A stretch of 64,000 nt of DNA from Tissierellales bacterium (GCA_014360205.1 JACIXZ010000003.1:119651-183650); one strand, 5' to 3'. Shown: positions 35,633-45,450, counted from the stretch's first letter. Notes: generated by a model from the letters alone, not told the origin. A program made the numbers and translations.

Positions 35633-36985
35633 TTACACCCCAGTTCTATTAATGAGTACATCTAGCATTTCGTTTAGCACTGATATAACTCTCGCATTTG
35701 CTTCATATGCTCTTTGATATTTTAATACATTTGTTACTTCTTCATCTATTGAAACTCCTGATGTTGATTCTCTTTTTAAAATTAACTGATTTAGAAGAAC
35801 CTCTTGATTAGCCACAATATTATCTGACTGTTGTTTAGATATGCCAACCCTAGTAACTATATCGTTGTATTTTCTAGGTATAGTAGAGCCATCTGAAAGC
35901 ACTTTATTTCTCAACTTTGATATTTCTAACGCTCTGTTCCCATCGCCTATTTCTGAAGTGCTTTCTGAATTACCTCCTGCTGAGATCAATGAGTTGTCTT
36001 CGTCTATAAAGTGATTAATACGAATACTTTTCGAGGAATCTATATCTACAAAAATATCATAACCATCATGAGGTGGTCCTGGATTATGAACGGAATTCAC
36101 TTGAGTGGCCATTTCCTTTGCAAAATCATCTAGTTTCTTTTCTACATCATCTAAAATATCGATGCTTTCTAAATATCCTTTTATTCTTCCAGTAGATATC
36201 TTTATTTCATCCGCACCTATGGTAAACTTACCGTCTGAATTTCTATCCAGTTTATTCCTCACTTCAGCATTTAAGACCGCATTCCCATCAAGCTCTATTT
36301 CTGCTCTACCGTATGGGTCATAACTTACATCTACTTTTGCTATGCTTGATAAATCTTTTAGTAATAGATCCCTCTGATCAAGCAAGTCATTTGGAACTTC
36401 TCCTTTTACAGTTATGTTGAATATTTGTTTGTTTAAAGCTTCTATTTTTTCGACGGTTGAATTAAAATCTAATATATTTTTATTTATCTGATCATTCGTC
36501 TCAAATTTTAATGATTCTATTTGATTAGAAATGTGATTTATTGTTTCAACCAGAGCTTTAGATTTTTCCACAACAATTGTTTTTGAGCTTAAGTTTTCTG
36601 GATTTTTACTCAACTCTTGCCATGCGTTAAACATTTCATTTAAGGTAAAATTAATACCTGTGGTAGATGGCTCGTTTAAAATTATTTCTAATTGATCAAG
36701 AGTCTGGGATTTTGCATTGTATTGTTCATATGCACTATTCTCATTTCTTATCTGTTTATTGACATAGTCATCAACCATTCTTACGACGCTTGCCATTTTG
36801 ACACCTGTTCCAAGTTGCCCAACACCTGCTAGTGTATAAGAAAGATCTGCTTGCATTTGTACTCTTTGTCTAGAAAATCCTTCAGTATTAGCATTTGAAA
36901 TATTGTGGCTAGCAGTATGTAGAGCTGTTTGCTGTGCTAAAAGCCCTTTTGTTGCAGTATTTAAAGTTCCAAATATACCAGACAT
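35633..36985 (-). CDS. flgK: Hook-filament junction protein FlgK
   Basis: FlgK (450 residues) has the N-terminal rod/hook signature TALHTASHNISNANTEGFSRQRV and the C-terminal VSIDEEVTNVLKYQRAYEANARVISVLNEMLDVLIN. AGGAGG precedes the ATG. It lies between flgN and flgL, as in other Firmicutes. Confidence 0.97.
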   Translation of the reverse strand: MSGIFGTLNTATKGLLAQQTALHTASHNISNANTEGFSRQRVQMQADLSYTLAGVGQLGTGVKMASVVRMVDDYVNKQIRNENSAYEQYNAKSQTLDQLEIILNEPSTTGINFTLNEMFNAWQELSKNPENLSSKTIVVEKSKALVETINHISNQIESLKFETNDQINKNILDFNSTVEKIEALNKQIFNITVKGEVPNDLLDQRDLLLKDLSSIAKVDVSYDPYGRAEIELDGNAVLNAEVRNKLDRNSDGKFTIGADEIKISTGRIKGYLESIDILDDVEKKLDDFAKEMATQVNSVHNPGPPHDGYDIFVDIDSSKSIRINHFIDEDNSLISAGGNSESTSEIGDGNRALEISKLRNKVLSDGSTIPRKYNDIVTRVGISKQQSDNIVANQEVLLNQLILKRESTSGVSIDEEVTNVLKYQRAYEANARVISVLNEMLDVLINRTGV

Positions 36986-36994
36986 ATTATCCTC

Positions 36995-37360
36995 CTACGC
37001 ATTTTGATCTATGAATGTAGAAACGTCATTGTTCTCAATTCCGTTTTTCTTATAAGTGTTCCCTTTTGAAAGCACTTTAGCTATACTTTCCATTAAATTT
37101 TTTTGATAACTAATTGCTTGTTCTGTTAACATTTGATTGGTTTTTTGCATCTCTATTGACTCTGAAAAACTTTTCTTTATGTCTTCATCTATCTCTATAG
37201 TATTTAAATCAAAGGAATTTAAGTTATCTATCACTTTCACCTTTTCCTCTAAAATAGTTTCAATAATTTCGGTTTTGTTGTTTATCAAAGCATCTTTTTC
37301 TATATTCAATATATTTTTAAGCTTATCTAAAGTCTTTATTAAATCTTTCTTATTTCCCAT
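36995..37360 (-). CDS. flgN: Flagellar chaperone FlgN
   Basis: This 121-residue helical protein is the likely chaperone for FlgK and FlgL. It is rich in Lys, Glu and Leu (DLIKTLDKLKNILNIEKDALI). Two starts are possible, GTG at 37369 and ATG at 37360, both weakly preceded by AAGAAAG; I chose the ATG. The gene overlaps the end of flgM. The call leans on position between flgM and flgK. Confidence 0.85.
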   Translation of the reverse strand: MGNKKDLIKTLDKLKNILNIEKDALINNKTEIIETILEEKVKVIDNLNSFDLNTIEIDEDIKKSFSESIEMQKTNQMLTEQAISYQKNLMESIAKVLSKGNTYKKNGIENNDVSTFIDQNA

Positions 37361-37661
37361 CAGTTTCACTTTCTTTCTGCATATTCAACATAGAAATTAT
37401 CTTGTCTGCAATTTTTTCAGGCTCTACTTTATATGTTCCATCCAAAATTTGCTTTCTTATCTTCTCTACTTTTTCACTGTAATCTACATTTGGTGCACTA
37501 TTTATTCTGCTTGTCAACTTCTTTGCAGAGTCTGAAATTTCTATATTTACGCTTTTAGAGTTTTTATATCCATTTTTATCATCCTTAGAGTCTATTTTTC
37601 TCTCATTTTCTTTGTATATGTTATTTACAATATTTTGGTTTTGTATTCTACTTATCTTCAT
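37350..37661 (-). CDS. flgM: Anti-sigma-28 factor FlgM
   Basis: FlgM (103 residues) holds SigD inactive until it is exported after hook completion. The N-terminal half is disordered-type (Lys, Asn, Ser, Asp). The conserved C-terminal helices are VEKIRKQILDGTYKVEPEKIADKIISML. GAGGAGG precedes the ATG. It heads unit B behind a sigma-D promoter, making an autoregulatory loop. Confidence 0.95.
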   Translation of the reverse strand: MKISRIQNQNIVNNIYKENERKIDSKDDKNGYKNSKSVNIEISDSAKKLTSRINSAPNVDYSEKVEKIRKQILDGTYKVEPEKIADKIISMLNMQKESETDGK

Positions 37662-37684
37662 AAAAATTCCTCCTCTTGTAAGTA

Positions 37685-37710
37685 TAATCGGATAAATTAA
37701 ACATAATTTA
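37685..37710 (-). promoter_or_regulatory. Sigma-D (sigma-28) promoter of flgM operon
   Basis: On the minus strand TAAA (37707-37710) and TCCGATTA (37685-37692) are separated by 14 bases, close to the sigma-28 consensus TAAA-N15-GCCGATAW. It lies 24 bases before the flgM ATG. The same TAAA-N14-TCCGAT layout precedes the MCP operon. Confidence 0.75.
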
Positions 37711-37717
37711 ATAGTTA

Positions 37718-37755
37718 TTTAAAAAATAAGTCATAGTATATACTATGACTTATTT
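37718..37755 (-). terminator. Palindromic terminator at the end of fliY
   Basis: A perfect 15+15 base palindrome (37725-37754; half-site AATAAGTCATAGTAT) includes the fliY stop codon and is followed on the minus strand by a short T-run (TTTTTTA). It separates unit A from the flgM promoter. Confidence 0.8.
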
Positions 37756-38841
37756 TAACTCTTTTAGTCGTTGCTCTTTACTCATTATGTTAGTGATTCT
37801 TATACCGAAATTTTCATTTATTACAACTACTTCCCCTTGTGCTATTAATTTGCCATTTACATATATTTCCAAAGGTTCGTCTGCCTGTTTATCTAATTCT
37901 ATGACAGAACCATTACCAAATGACAAGACTTCTTTAATGGTCTTTTTCGATTTTCCTAATACTACACTAAATTCAAGTGGAACATCCAATATTAAATCTA
38001 AATTCTTTGGACCCTTCTTGTCATCTAGTGATACTGTTAATTCCTCGAAAGCAGGCTTTTGAACATTTACTTTTTCTTTTTTAATGTTTTCTGTTGGATT
38101 GGTTTCAGCATTCCTAACATTGCTATATTCAATATTTTTTTCGTTCCTAACTTTAGATTCATTATTAGTATTTCCAGATGAATTTTCACCTTTCATCTTT
38201 TTTACTATTTCTTCTACCGTTTCTCTTGTGTATAGTTGCATTATCTCACTTTCAATACTGCCTTCTACATCAAGTTTAAATGCAATTTTACATATGTTCA
38301 TCTCAGGATCTAAGCCACCAAAACTCTTAGCTTCATTTGTATCCCAAAGTGTAACCTCAGGTGGCAGAATATCTATTTCCATTCCGAGCATAGTAGCCAT
38401 TGATGTTGAAGCAGAACCTATCATTTGATTCATAGCTTCAGCTACAGCACTCATTTCAAATTCTGACAATTCTTTCTTTGCATTGCTACCATCTCCACCC
38501 ATCATTAAATCAGCTATTATAGATGCGTCCTCAACATCAACCATTAACAAATTATTACCCTTAGGACCTTTCTTAAATCTAACATTTGCAACTACCTTAG
38601 GAACGTTACAATCCTCTATAACTTGTTTAAATGGTATCCAAGAGACTCTTGGTGTAGTTATCAAAACCCTTTTGTTGAGTAAAGTAGAGAGAGTAGTCGC
38701 TGCAGTAGACATCGATATATTGCCCACTTCACCGATTATATCTTTGTCTTCTTCAGTCAAGGTAAAATCATCAGATGTATTATTCTGGCTTTTCTTTAAC
38801 AAAGCATCTATTTCTTCTTGAGATATAAAATTATCACTCAT
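37750..38841 (-). CDS. fliY: Flagellar motor switch phosphatase FliY
   Basis: FliY (363 residues) replaces FliN in Firmicutes and also dephosphorylates CheY-P. It has an N-terminal FliM-like peptide (FISQEEIDALLKKSQ), a CheC-type phosphatase domain with two active helices (DIIGEVGNISMSTAATTLS and FEMSAVAEAMNQMIGSAST), an acidic linker and a C-terminal FliN domain (DVPLEFSVVLGKSKKTIKEVLSF). ATGA overlap with fliM. No separate cheC or cheX is present, so this may be the main CheY-P phosphatase. Confidence 0.97.
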   Translation of the reverse strand: MSDNFISQEEIDALLKKSQNNTSDDFTLTEEDKDIIGEVGNISMSTAATTLSTLLNKRVLITTPRVSWIPFKQVIEDCNVPKVVANVRFKKGPKGNNLLMVDVEDASIIADLMMGGDGSNAKKELSEFEMSAVAEAMNQMIGSASTSMATMLGMEIDILPPEVTLWDTNEAKSFGGLDPEMNICKIAFKLDVEGSIESEIMQLYTRETVEEIVKKMKGENSSGNTNNESKVRNEKNIEYSNVRNAETNPTENIKKEKVNVQKPAFEELTVSLDDKKGPKNLDLILDVPLEFSVVLGKSKKTIKEVLSFGNGSVIELDKQADEPLEIYVNGKLIAQGEVVVINENFGIRITNIMSKEQRLKELK

Positions 38842-39836
38842 TCTATAACATCCTCTTCTATAAATTGTAATACTTCTACTGCCAATTTGCTGTTTAACTT
38901 ACCGGGTCTTACCAAAAAATGAGGTTTTCCTTCGACAAGCATGCTAAGTGGTTCATCAATCCTATTATCAAGCCTTATACAATCGCCCTCTTCTAAATTT
39001 AGAAAGTCTCTGATACTAATATAAGTTCTACCTAACTCCACCTCTAAATTTACAGGAACTCCTAAAACTCTTTTTTCCACTATTGCTCTATAATCATCAG
39101 TTTGCTCATTATCAGACTCGAACCAGTTTTTAAAGTTCAATCTCTCTATGATTGCATCTAAAGATATATATGGGATGCATATATTTATAAAGTTTTTATG
39201 TTCGAGTAACTCAAAAGTAAAACTTATTAGTATAACTGGTTCATTTGGAGAAGCAATTTGAACAATTTGAGGATTGCTTTCTATAAATTCTAACTCAGAT
39301 TCAACCTCTACTATATCATTCCATGCGATATCAAAAGCCTTCAAAACAACTGCGGAAAGTTCTTCAAGAATTGATAATTCAATTTCTGTGAAATTTTCCT
39401 TTTTCTTAAATACTGGAGCATCTTTTATTTCAAAGCCTCCGCACATCAATTCTATTACTTGATAACATGCTTGAGGACTTATTTCAAATAGCAAATTGCC
39501 ATTTAATGGTTTTGATTTAAAAATACTCAGCATAGTAGGGTTCGGAACAGATCTAGTGAACTCATCAAAACTAATCTGTTCGACTGCAACTATTTTTATC
39601 TCGACATTATTTCTGATTAAATTCGATATCGTATTTCCAGCTATCTTGGAGAAATTTTCAAATATCATGTACAATGAATTAATATGCTCCTTAGACAGCT
39701 TAAATGGACGTCTGAAATCATATGGTTTTATTTTGTTTTTTTCCTCTTCTACCGTCACATTTTCTGGTGTTATCTCTCCACTGCTTAAGGCATTGAGTAA
39801 AGAATCTATTTCTTCTTGTGAAAGCACTTGTTTCAA
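38838..39836 (-). CDS. fliM: Flagellar motor switch protein FliM
   Basis: FliM (332 residues) starts with the CheY-P-binding peptide (LSQEEIDSLLNALSSGE), has a CheC-like middle domain (YDFRRPFKLSKEHINSLYMIFENF) and a C-terminal SpoA/FliN domain (VPVNLEVELGRTYISIRDFL). The start is TTG with GAGGGA upstream; no better start is present. Confidence 0.97.
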   Translation of the reverse strand: MKQVLSQEEIDSLLNALSSGEITPENVTVEEEKNKIKPYDFRRPFKLSKEHINSLYMIFENFSKIAGNTISNLIRNNVEIKIVAVEQISFDEFTRSVPNPTMLSIFKSKPLNGNLLFEISPQACYQVIELMCGGFEIKDAPVFKKKENFTEIELSILEELSAVVLKAFDIAWNDIVEVESELEFIESNPQIVQIASPNEPVILISFTFELLEHKNFINICIPYISLDAIIERLNFKNWFESDNEQTDDYRAIVEKRVLGVPVNLEVELGRTYISIRDFLNLEEGDCIRLDNRIDEPLSMLVEGKPHFLVRPGKLNSKLAVEVLQFIEEDVIE

Positions 39837-39861
39837 GTAAATCCCTCATTTACTGTTAATA

Positions 39862-40275
39862 TCATTTTACTTTATCTTCAATCTGTTCAATAAGTTTTTC
39901 TATATCAAGAATGTCAACAATTTTCCCATTTATTTCAACAATTCCAACTATATTTTGATTTTCTTCTTTCTTTAAAACTTGTATGTCTTGCTCGTCAATC
40001 TCCATTACCTGTTCAACTTCATCAACAAGTAATCCAAGCATATCTTCTTCATAATTTAAAATAATAATGTTATTATAACATATATTATCATCTATAGAAA
40101 GAATTTTGCCTAAATTTAGTAGAGTAACTACATTGCCTCTTAAGTTAATAAGCCCTTCAATAAATTCTGGAGCATTAGGTACTTTAATTGAGTCCATAGA
40201 TTTTGTTATCTCTATTATCTTGTTTGTAGGAATAGCAAATAATTTTTCATTAAGACTAAAGACAATAACTTGCAT
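39862..40275 (-). CDS. cheW: Chemotaxis adaptor CheW (first)
   Basis: This 137-residue adaptor links receptors to CheA. It has the family pattern FSLNEKLFAIPTNKIIEI, APEFIEGLINLRGNVVTLLNL and LGLLVDEVEQVMEI. AGAGGTG precedes the ATG. A second, more divergent CheW gene lies at 44964. Confidence 0.96.
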   Translation of the reverse strand: MQVIVFSLNEKLFAIPTNKIIEITKSMDSIKVPNAPEFIEGLINLRGNVVTLLNLGKILSIDDNICYNNIIILNYEEDMLGLLVDEVEQVMEIDEQDIQVLKKEENQNIVGIVEINGKIVDILDIEKLIEQIEDKVK

Positions 40276-40290
40276 TTCATCACCTCTATC

Positions 40291-40647
40291 TTAAATTTTG
40301 GTCAAAGATTGCGATACTCTATCTACATCAAAAGGTTTAACTATAAAATCTATTGCTCCAGACTGTATTGCTTCCATTACCATTGATTGTTGCCCCATTG
40401 CTGAACACATTATCACTTTTGCGTTCGGATCTATTTTTTTTATTTCTTTTAATGCTGATATCCCATCCATTTCAGGCATAGTAATATCCATAGTCACTAA
40501 ATCCGGTTTTTCTGCTTTGTATTTTTCTATAGCTTCAATACCATTCTGAGCCTCTGCAACTACTTCAAACCCATTTTTTTCTAAAATATCTTTTAATTTC
40601 ATTCTCATAAAAATTGCATCATCAACAACTAAAACTCTTTTTGCCAT
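40291..40647 (-). CDS. cheY: Chemotaxis response regulator CheY
   Basis: CheY (118 residues) is a single receiver domain with the acid pocket VVDD (Asp9, Asp10), phosphorylation site Asp54 (VTMDITMPEMDG) and Lys in IVKPFD. Phosphorylated by CheA, it binds FliM. It lies between cheA and cheW. Confidence 0.97.
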   Translation of the reverse strand: MAKRVLVVDDAIFMRMKLKDILEKNGFEVVAEAQNGIEAIEKYKAEKPDLVTMDITMPEMDGISALKEIKKIDPNAKVIMCSAMGQQSMVMEAIQSGAIDFIVKPFDVDRVSQSLTKI

Positions 40648-40682
40648 TTATATATCTTCCTTCCTAAAATAATTTTTGGATT

Positions 40683-42632
40683 TTACAATCTCATGCATAT
40701 ACTTCCGACATCCAAAATCAAAGTAATATCACCATTTCCTAGTATGGTTGCCCCTAGATATTCTTTCATCTTTCCAAGAATTCCATTTAATTTCTTTATA
40801 ACAATTTCTTGCTGGCCTATTAATTCATCGACTAACAACCCATAATATTGATCTCCTAAAAGTGTTAGAATTAAATGCTGATTCTCTCCGGATTTTTCTA
40901 ATCCTAATTTCTGGTTTATCCTTACTACTGGAACGGCCATCTCTCTATACATATAAAGCTCGCTAAGCTGAGATTTTAATATTTCCTTTTCTTCTATTTT
41001 TACAACCTTTTCAATAATACCCAAAGGAATAGCAAAAGTTTCTCCTCCTATTTTTACTAGCAAAGCTTGAATTATAGATAATGTTAAAGGTAATTTTATG
41101 ATAAAAGATGTCCCTTTATTCAATTCACTTATTACTTCGATTGTCCCTCCAAGTGAACTTATCTTTTGTTTGACAACATCCATCCCTACTCCTCTACCTG
41201 ATACATCTGTGACTACCTTAGCTGTCGAAAAACCTTGATCAAATATAAGTTGTAGTAAATCTTCTTCAGTTAAATTTTCAGTATTAATGCCTCTTCTTTC
41301 TGCTGTTTCCTTTATTGCTTGAGTATTTATGCCTGCTCCATCATCAGAAACGACAATTATAACTCGATTTCCTTCCTGATAAGCATTTAGTTTAATTTCT
41401 CCTTCTTCTGGCTTATTTAATTTTTTCCTTGTCTCAACAGGTTCAATTCCATGGTCTGCAGCATTTCTAATTAAATGGATAAGTGGTTCGCTAAGCTCAG
41501 AAACTACTGTTCTATCAAGTTCTGTTTCTTCACCTTCGATAATTAAATTGATTTTTTTATTCAATTCTTTTGATAAATCTCTTATCATCCTTGGAAATCT
41601 ATTGAAAACAACGCTAACTGGCTGCATTCTTATTTTTAAAACCAAGTCTTGAAGCTCTGATGTAATTCTTGCCACATGGCTTAAAGGTTCATCTATTTCA
41701 TTTATATCTGTTCTCTTGCTGACATCTTCAAGTCTAGTTCTATAGATTACTAATTCAGAAACAAGGTTCATAAAACTGTCTAATTTTTGAATATCTACTC
41801 TTATTGATTGATTTAAATTAGTGTTATTAGATAGTTTAGTTTCTACTTTCTTGTTTTCTTTGATGTTTTCTTTACTATTGTTTTCTTCAATAGAATAATT
41901 GGGTTGAATTTCAATTATTTCTACATTTTCTATTTCTGAAATGTTTTCTATTTTTTCTTTAATGTCCTCAATCGTTTCCTTAGTCAACAGTATAAGTCTA
42001 AATGTTTTATTGTATTCCCCATTCTCTAAACTTTGAGCATCTGGATAAGTATATATAACATCGCCTATTTTTTCTAAATTATTTATTACAAGATATGCTC
42101 TTGGTCCTTTTAATACACAGCCATCATCTACAGTTACATCTATTGCGTAAGCATTGTATCCTCTTTCATACGCACTCTTTATTACATTATAGTCTGTATC
42201 CGATAATGTAAAATCTTCCAATTCTTCTTTTTTTACATTCTTAGGTGTATTGTCTTTTGAGATTACTTGTTCTAATTCTTCGATTATATCTTGTACATAA
42301 GTATTATCTTTGTCATTTTTCAAGTCTTCAACGATTTCAGTAAGTTTATCTAAACACCTGAAAATTAAATTGATAATATTGTTTTCTTCAAAGCTTTCCC
42401 CACTTTTTAATAAACCTAACAAGCTTTCCATTCTATGAGTTAAATCCGTCATCGATTTATAACCCATAGTTGCAGCCATCCCTTTTAAACTATGAGCTGC
42501 TCTAAACATTTCCTCCAAAGAAGCTATATCATTTATGTCTTGTTCAATTCTTAGCATATTATCATTAAGCAGCTGTAAATACTCCTCAGTTTCTTCAAAA
42601 AACAACTCTTTGTATTTGCTGTTGTCATCCAC
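40683..42632 (-). CDS. cheA: Chemotaxis histidine kinase CheA
   Basis: CheA (649 residues) has an HPt domain with phosphorylated His47 (FRAAHSLKGMAATMG), a CheY/CheB-binding region, a dimerisation helix pair (SIRVDIQKLDSFMNLVSELVI), an ATPase domain (LIRNAADHGIEP, DDGAGIN, GRGVGMDVVK) and a C-terminal CheW-like domain. A longer frame starts with GTG at 42644 inside the ribosome site; AGAGGTGAG spaced properly to the next GTG favours 42632, giving MDDNSKYKELFFEET as in other CheA proteins. Confidence 0.95.
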   Translation of the reverse strand: MDDNSKYKELFFEETEEYLQLLNDNMLRIEQDINDIASLEEMFRAAHSLKGMAATMGYKSMTDLTHRMESLLGLLKSGESFEENNIINLIFRCLDKLTEIVEDLKNDKDNTYVQDIIEELEQVISKDNTPKNVKKEELEDFTLSDTDYNVIKSAYERGYNAYAIDVTVDDGCVLKGPRAYLVINNLEKIGDVIYTYPDAQSLENGEYNKTFRLILLTKETIEDIKEKIENISEIENVEIIEIQPNYSIEENNSKENIKENKKVETKLSNNTNLNQSIRVDIQKLDSFMNLVSELVIYRTRLEDVSKRTDINEIDEPLSHVARITSELQDLVLKIRMQPVSVVFNRFPRMIRDLSKELNKKINLIIEGEETELDRTVVSELSEPLIHLIRNAADHGIEPVETRKKLNKPEEGEIKLNAYQEGNRVIIVVSDDGAGINTQAIKETAERRGINTENLTEEDLLQLIFDQGFSTAKVVTDVSGRGVGMDVVKQKISSLGGTIEVISELNKGTSFIIKLPLTLSIIQALLVKIGGETFAIPLGIIEKVVKIEEKEILKSQLSELYMYREMAVPVVRINQKLGLEKSGENQHLILTLLGDQYYGLLVDELIGQQEIVIKKLNGILGKMKEYLGATILGNGDITLILDVGSICMRL

Positions 42633-42651
42633 TTCTACTCTCACCTCTATA

Positions 42652-43425
42652 TCACATTTTTTCGTATATACAAGTTGCTACCTTTTTAAGTCCAAACTCT
42701 CTTGGGTTGTAAATTCCTTCTGTGGCTCCGATGAACAATAATCCACCACTTACTAAAGATTCACTAAATTTTTTATATACTTCATCTTTTACATCTGGTT
42801 TAAAATAGATAGTTACATTTCTACAGATTATTAAATGGCAATCTTTTTCGTACTTATCTAATAACAAATCATGCTTTTTAAAAATGACTTTCTTTGAAAA
42901 GATATCTGATATTCTATAGTCCTCTCCTTCTTTAGTAAAATACTTTTTCTTTTGACTATCATCAAGCCCCTTAAGTTCACTTTCTTTGTATATCCCTTTT
43001 TTTGCTTTAGTCAGCATTTCATTGTCTATATCTGTGGCTAATATTTCAGCCTTGTTTAATAAATTGTTTCTATCCAACATGATACAAATGCTGTAAGGTT
43101 CTGAACCATTAGAACACGCTGCACTCCAGATCTTTAATTTGCTAAATTTTAAACTTAGTTCTTTTACAATTAAGTTTTCAAGTTGTTCAAACATATCTTT
43201 ATTTCTAAAAAATTCCGTAACATTTATTGTCACTTGGTCAATAAACTCTTTTCTTATCTTTTCATCTTTGTTGATTAGTTTAGAATATTCTACCATGTTA
43301 GTAGCTCCTGATTTTCGCATCACAGAGAGTATTCTTCTTTGCATTTGTGTATCCTTATAATAACGCAAATTTATATTGAGTTCCCTGTACACAAAATCAT
43401 AAAAATAATCGAATTCATTTTCCAT
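42652..43425 (-). CDS. cheR: Chemotaxis methyltransferase CheR
   Basis: CheR (257 residues) methylates glutamates of MCPs with S-adenosylmethionine. It has the N-terminal helical domain, then the SAM site LKIWSAACSNGSEPYSICIML, and LIICRNVTIYFKPD. GAGGTG precedes the ATG. It follows cheB. Confidence 0.97.
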   Translation of the reverse strand: MENEFDYFYDFVYRELNINLRYYKDTQMQRRILSVMRKSGATNMVEYSKLINKDEKIRKEFIDQVTINVTEFFRNKDMFEQLENLIVKELSLKFSKLKIWSAACSNGSEPYSICIMLDRNNLLNKAEILATDIDNEMLTKAKKGIYKESELKGLDDSQKKKYFTKEGEDYRISDIFSKKVIFKKHDLLLDKYEKDCHLIICRNVTIYFKPDVKDEVYKKFSESLVSGGLLFIGATEGIYNPREFGLKKVATCIYEKM

Positions 43426-43429
43426 GGTT

Positions 43430-44449
43430 TCACCTCAATAATTCTATTATTCTGTTGGGAATTTCGTCTAGGCTTAATATCTCGTCTACTACTCCCAATT
43501 TTATCGCACTTTGTGGCATACCGAAAATAGTGCTGCTCTCTTTATCTTGAGCTATTGTATAACCATTTAAATCTTTTATCCTTTTCATTCCCGTAGATCC
43601 ATCTTTACCCATCCCGGTTAATATGATGCCCAGCAAATTTTCTTTATAAATTTCTGCTGCTGATGCGAAAAGATAATCCACCGAAGGTCTAACCCCATTT
43701 AGTCTTTCGCGTTTATCCAGTCTGATTTTCTTATTTTCTATTGTCATATGAAAATCCCCCGGCGCTAAATAAACTATGTTTTTTTCAATATCCATACCAT
43801 CTTTACTTTCTACTACTTTTAATTTTGACTCCATATCCATTCTTGCAGCTAAAGATGTAGTAAAACCAGCAGGCATATGCTGTACAATAAATATTGGTAC
43901 CCCCATATCTCCTGGTAACTCTCTAACCAGACTCACCAAAGCTTTAGGTCCACCAGTAGAAGCCCCTATAGCAATAGCTTTAATTAGAATATTACTTTTA
44001 TTTTTTGAAATTCTATTTTGGTTATACTTCTGAAAAACATTTATTTCTTTACCTTGTTTTTTCTTTAAAACACTAGCTAAAATTTTACTTGCTAAGTCAT
44101 TTCTTAAGTCTTCTAAGTTCTCATTTATATTCTTAGGCTTTTCTATAAAATCAAATGCACCCTTTTCTAGAGCCTCTATTGTTACTTCAGAGTTCGTATT
44201 AGAACTTAGCATAATTACAGGAATATCATATTTTTCCTTTATAATCTCTAGAGTTTTTAGCCCATTCAATATTGGCATTTCTACATCAAGACTTACTACA
44301 TCAGGTCTTAATTGTGGAATGAGTTCTAGCGCATCTTTTCCATTCCTAGCTGTTCCAACTATAGTTATTTCATTTATATCCCTTAGCATATCTGAGATGA
44401 TTTTTCTCATAAAAGCTGAATCATCAACAACTAAAAGCTTTATCGCCAT
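43430..44449 (-). CDS. cheB: Chemotaxis methylesterase/deamidase CheB
   Basis: CheB (339 residues) has an N-terminal receiver (VVDDSAFMRKI, Asp55 in SLDVEMP) and a C-terminal esterase with IGASTGGPKALVSLVRELP, FIVQHMPAGFT and TGMGKDGSTGM. It removes methyl groups set by CheR under CheA control. Confidence 0.97.
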   Translation of the reverse strand: MAIKLLVVDDSAFMRKIISDMLRDINEITIVGTARNGKDALELIPQLRPDVVSLDVEMPILNGLKTLEIIKEKYDIPVIMLSSNTNSEVTIEALEKGAFDFIEKPKNINENLEDLRNDLASKILASVLKKKQGKEINVFQKYNQNRISKNKSNILIKAIAIGASTGGPKALVSLVRELPGDMGVPIFIVQHMPAGFTTSLAARMDMESKLKVVESKDGMDIEKNIVYLAPGDFHMTIENKKIRLDKRERLNGVRPSVDYLFASAAEIYKENLLGIILTGMGKDGSTGMKRIKDLNGYTIAQDKESSTIFGMPQSAIKLGVVDEILSLDEIPNRIIELLR

Positions 44450-44462
44450 ATTTTACTCCTAT

Positions 44463-44945
44463 CTATATAGTTATTGTTTCACTGTTTGCAGACTTTATTG
44501 TCACTGTGAAATCACTTAAATCTACAATCATAGTTCTTCCTGAACTCCCCCCAGTATGTGCAGCAATTATAGGAATCCCTAGTTCATTTAGTATCCTCTT
44601 AACAGCTATAACATTCTGTTCGCCTATCCCGTTTTCTATGCCTTTAAAAGTAAACTCAAACATGCTTGCACCACCCGCTATTTTTGCTGTAAGGTTTGTG
44701 CTTGCATATTTAGTTTTTAATTCTTTTACCATTTTCGGGATAGCTAAATTTGCAAATTTCTCTTCTTTTACATTTCTACTAAAACTAGTGCTATCGGGTA
44801 AAAGTATATGACTTAGCCCGCCTACTTTGTTTATGCTATCATATATTGCAATCCCAACACACGAGCCAAGTCCTAATGTCATCAAAATATTGGGTGATGT
44901 AGATATTTTATAATCAGAAATTCCTACTTTTATAGTTTCAACCAT
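44463..44945 (-). CDS. cheD: Receptor glutamine deamidase CheD
   Basis: CheD (160 residues) deamidates MCP glutamines and in Firmicutes also partners CheC. The catalytic pair is Cys29 (LGSCVGIAIYD) and His46 (VGGLSHILLP), with KIAGGASMFEF downstream. No cheC gene accompanies it, which is unusual for a Bacillus-type circuit; FliY may serve instead. Confidence 0.96.
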   Translation of the reverse strand: MVETIKVGISDYKISTSPNILMTLGLGSCVGIAIYDSINKVGGLSHILLPDSTSFSRNVKEEKFANLAIPKMVKELKTKYASTNLTAKIAGGASMFEFTFKGIENGIGEQNVIAVKRILNELGIPIIAAHTGGSSGRTMIVDLSDFTVTIKSANSETITI

Positions 44946-44963
44946 CTATTAATCCTCTTTCAA

Positions 44964-45428
44964 TTATTTGAGCTCATCAATTTTTTCTTCAATATCTAAT
45001 AGTTCAATCTCTTGCTCATAATCAAACAATTTTTGAATATTTAAAATAATTATGATGTCATCCTCTGTTTTTATAAATCCATTGATATATTTTTTAGATA
45101 TCTCATACTGTTCATGATTTAATTCAACTTGTTTTGAATCAAATCTTTCTATCCCTTCGATATCCTCCACTAAAAAACCTAGCATCCTTGATTTCCACAT
45201 TGTCACTATAACTTTGTTTTTTAAGCTAAATCTAATATTAATCCCATATAATTTTTTAGTTAAATCAATTATTGGTAAGATCTTATCATCATAATTAATG
45301 ACACCAAGAACATAATCATATGTTTCAGGGATTTTTTTGGGTTCAGAAAAATCAATTATTCTATCTATATTCGATATGTCTATTGCATATCTCTGATTGT
45401 TTAAAATGAAAATTATATACTGTTCCAT
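44964..45428 (-). CDS. Chemotaxis adaptor CheW-like protein (second)
   Basis: This 154-residue CheW-domain protein has QRYAIDISNIDRIIDFSEPKKI, YVLGVINYDDKILPIIDL and MLGFLVEDIEGIERF. It is more divergent than the first CheW and has an acidic C-terminal tail (YEQEIELLDIEEKIDELK). It could serve as an alternative adaptor for one of the two adjacent MCPs. Confidence 0.92.
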   Translation of the reverse strand: MEQYIIFILNNQRYAIDISNIDRIIDFSEPKKIPETYDYVLGVINYDDKILPIIDLTKKLYGINIRFSLKNKVIVTMWKSRMLGFLVEDIEGIERFDSKQVELNHEQYEISKKYINGFIKTEDDIIIILNIQKLFDYEQEIELLDIEEKIDELK

Positions 45429-45450
45429 ATGTCCCTCCAGTAATTATTTT

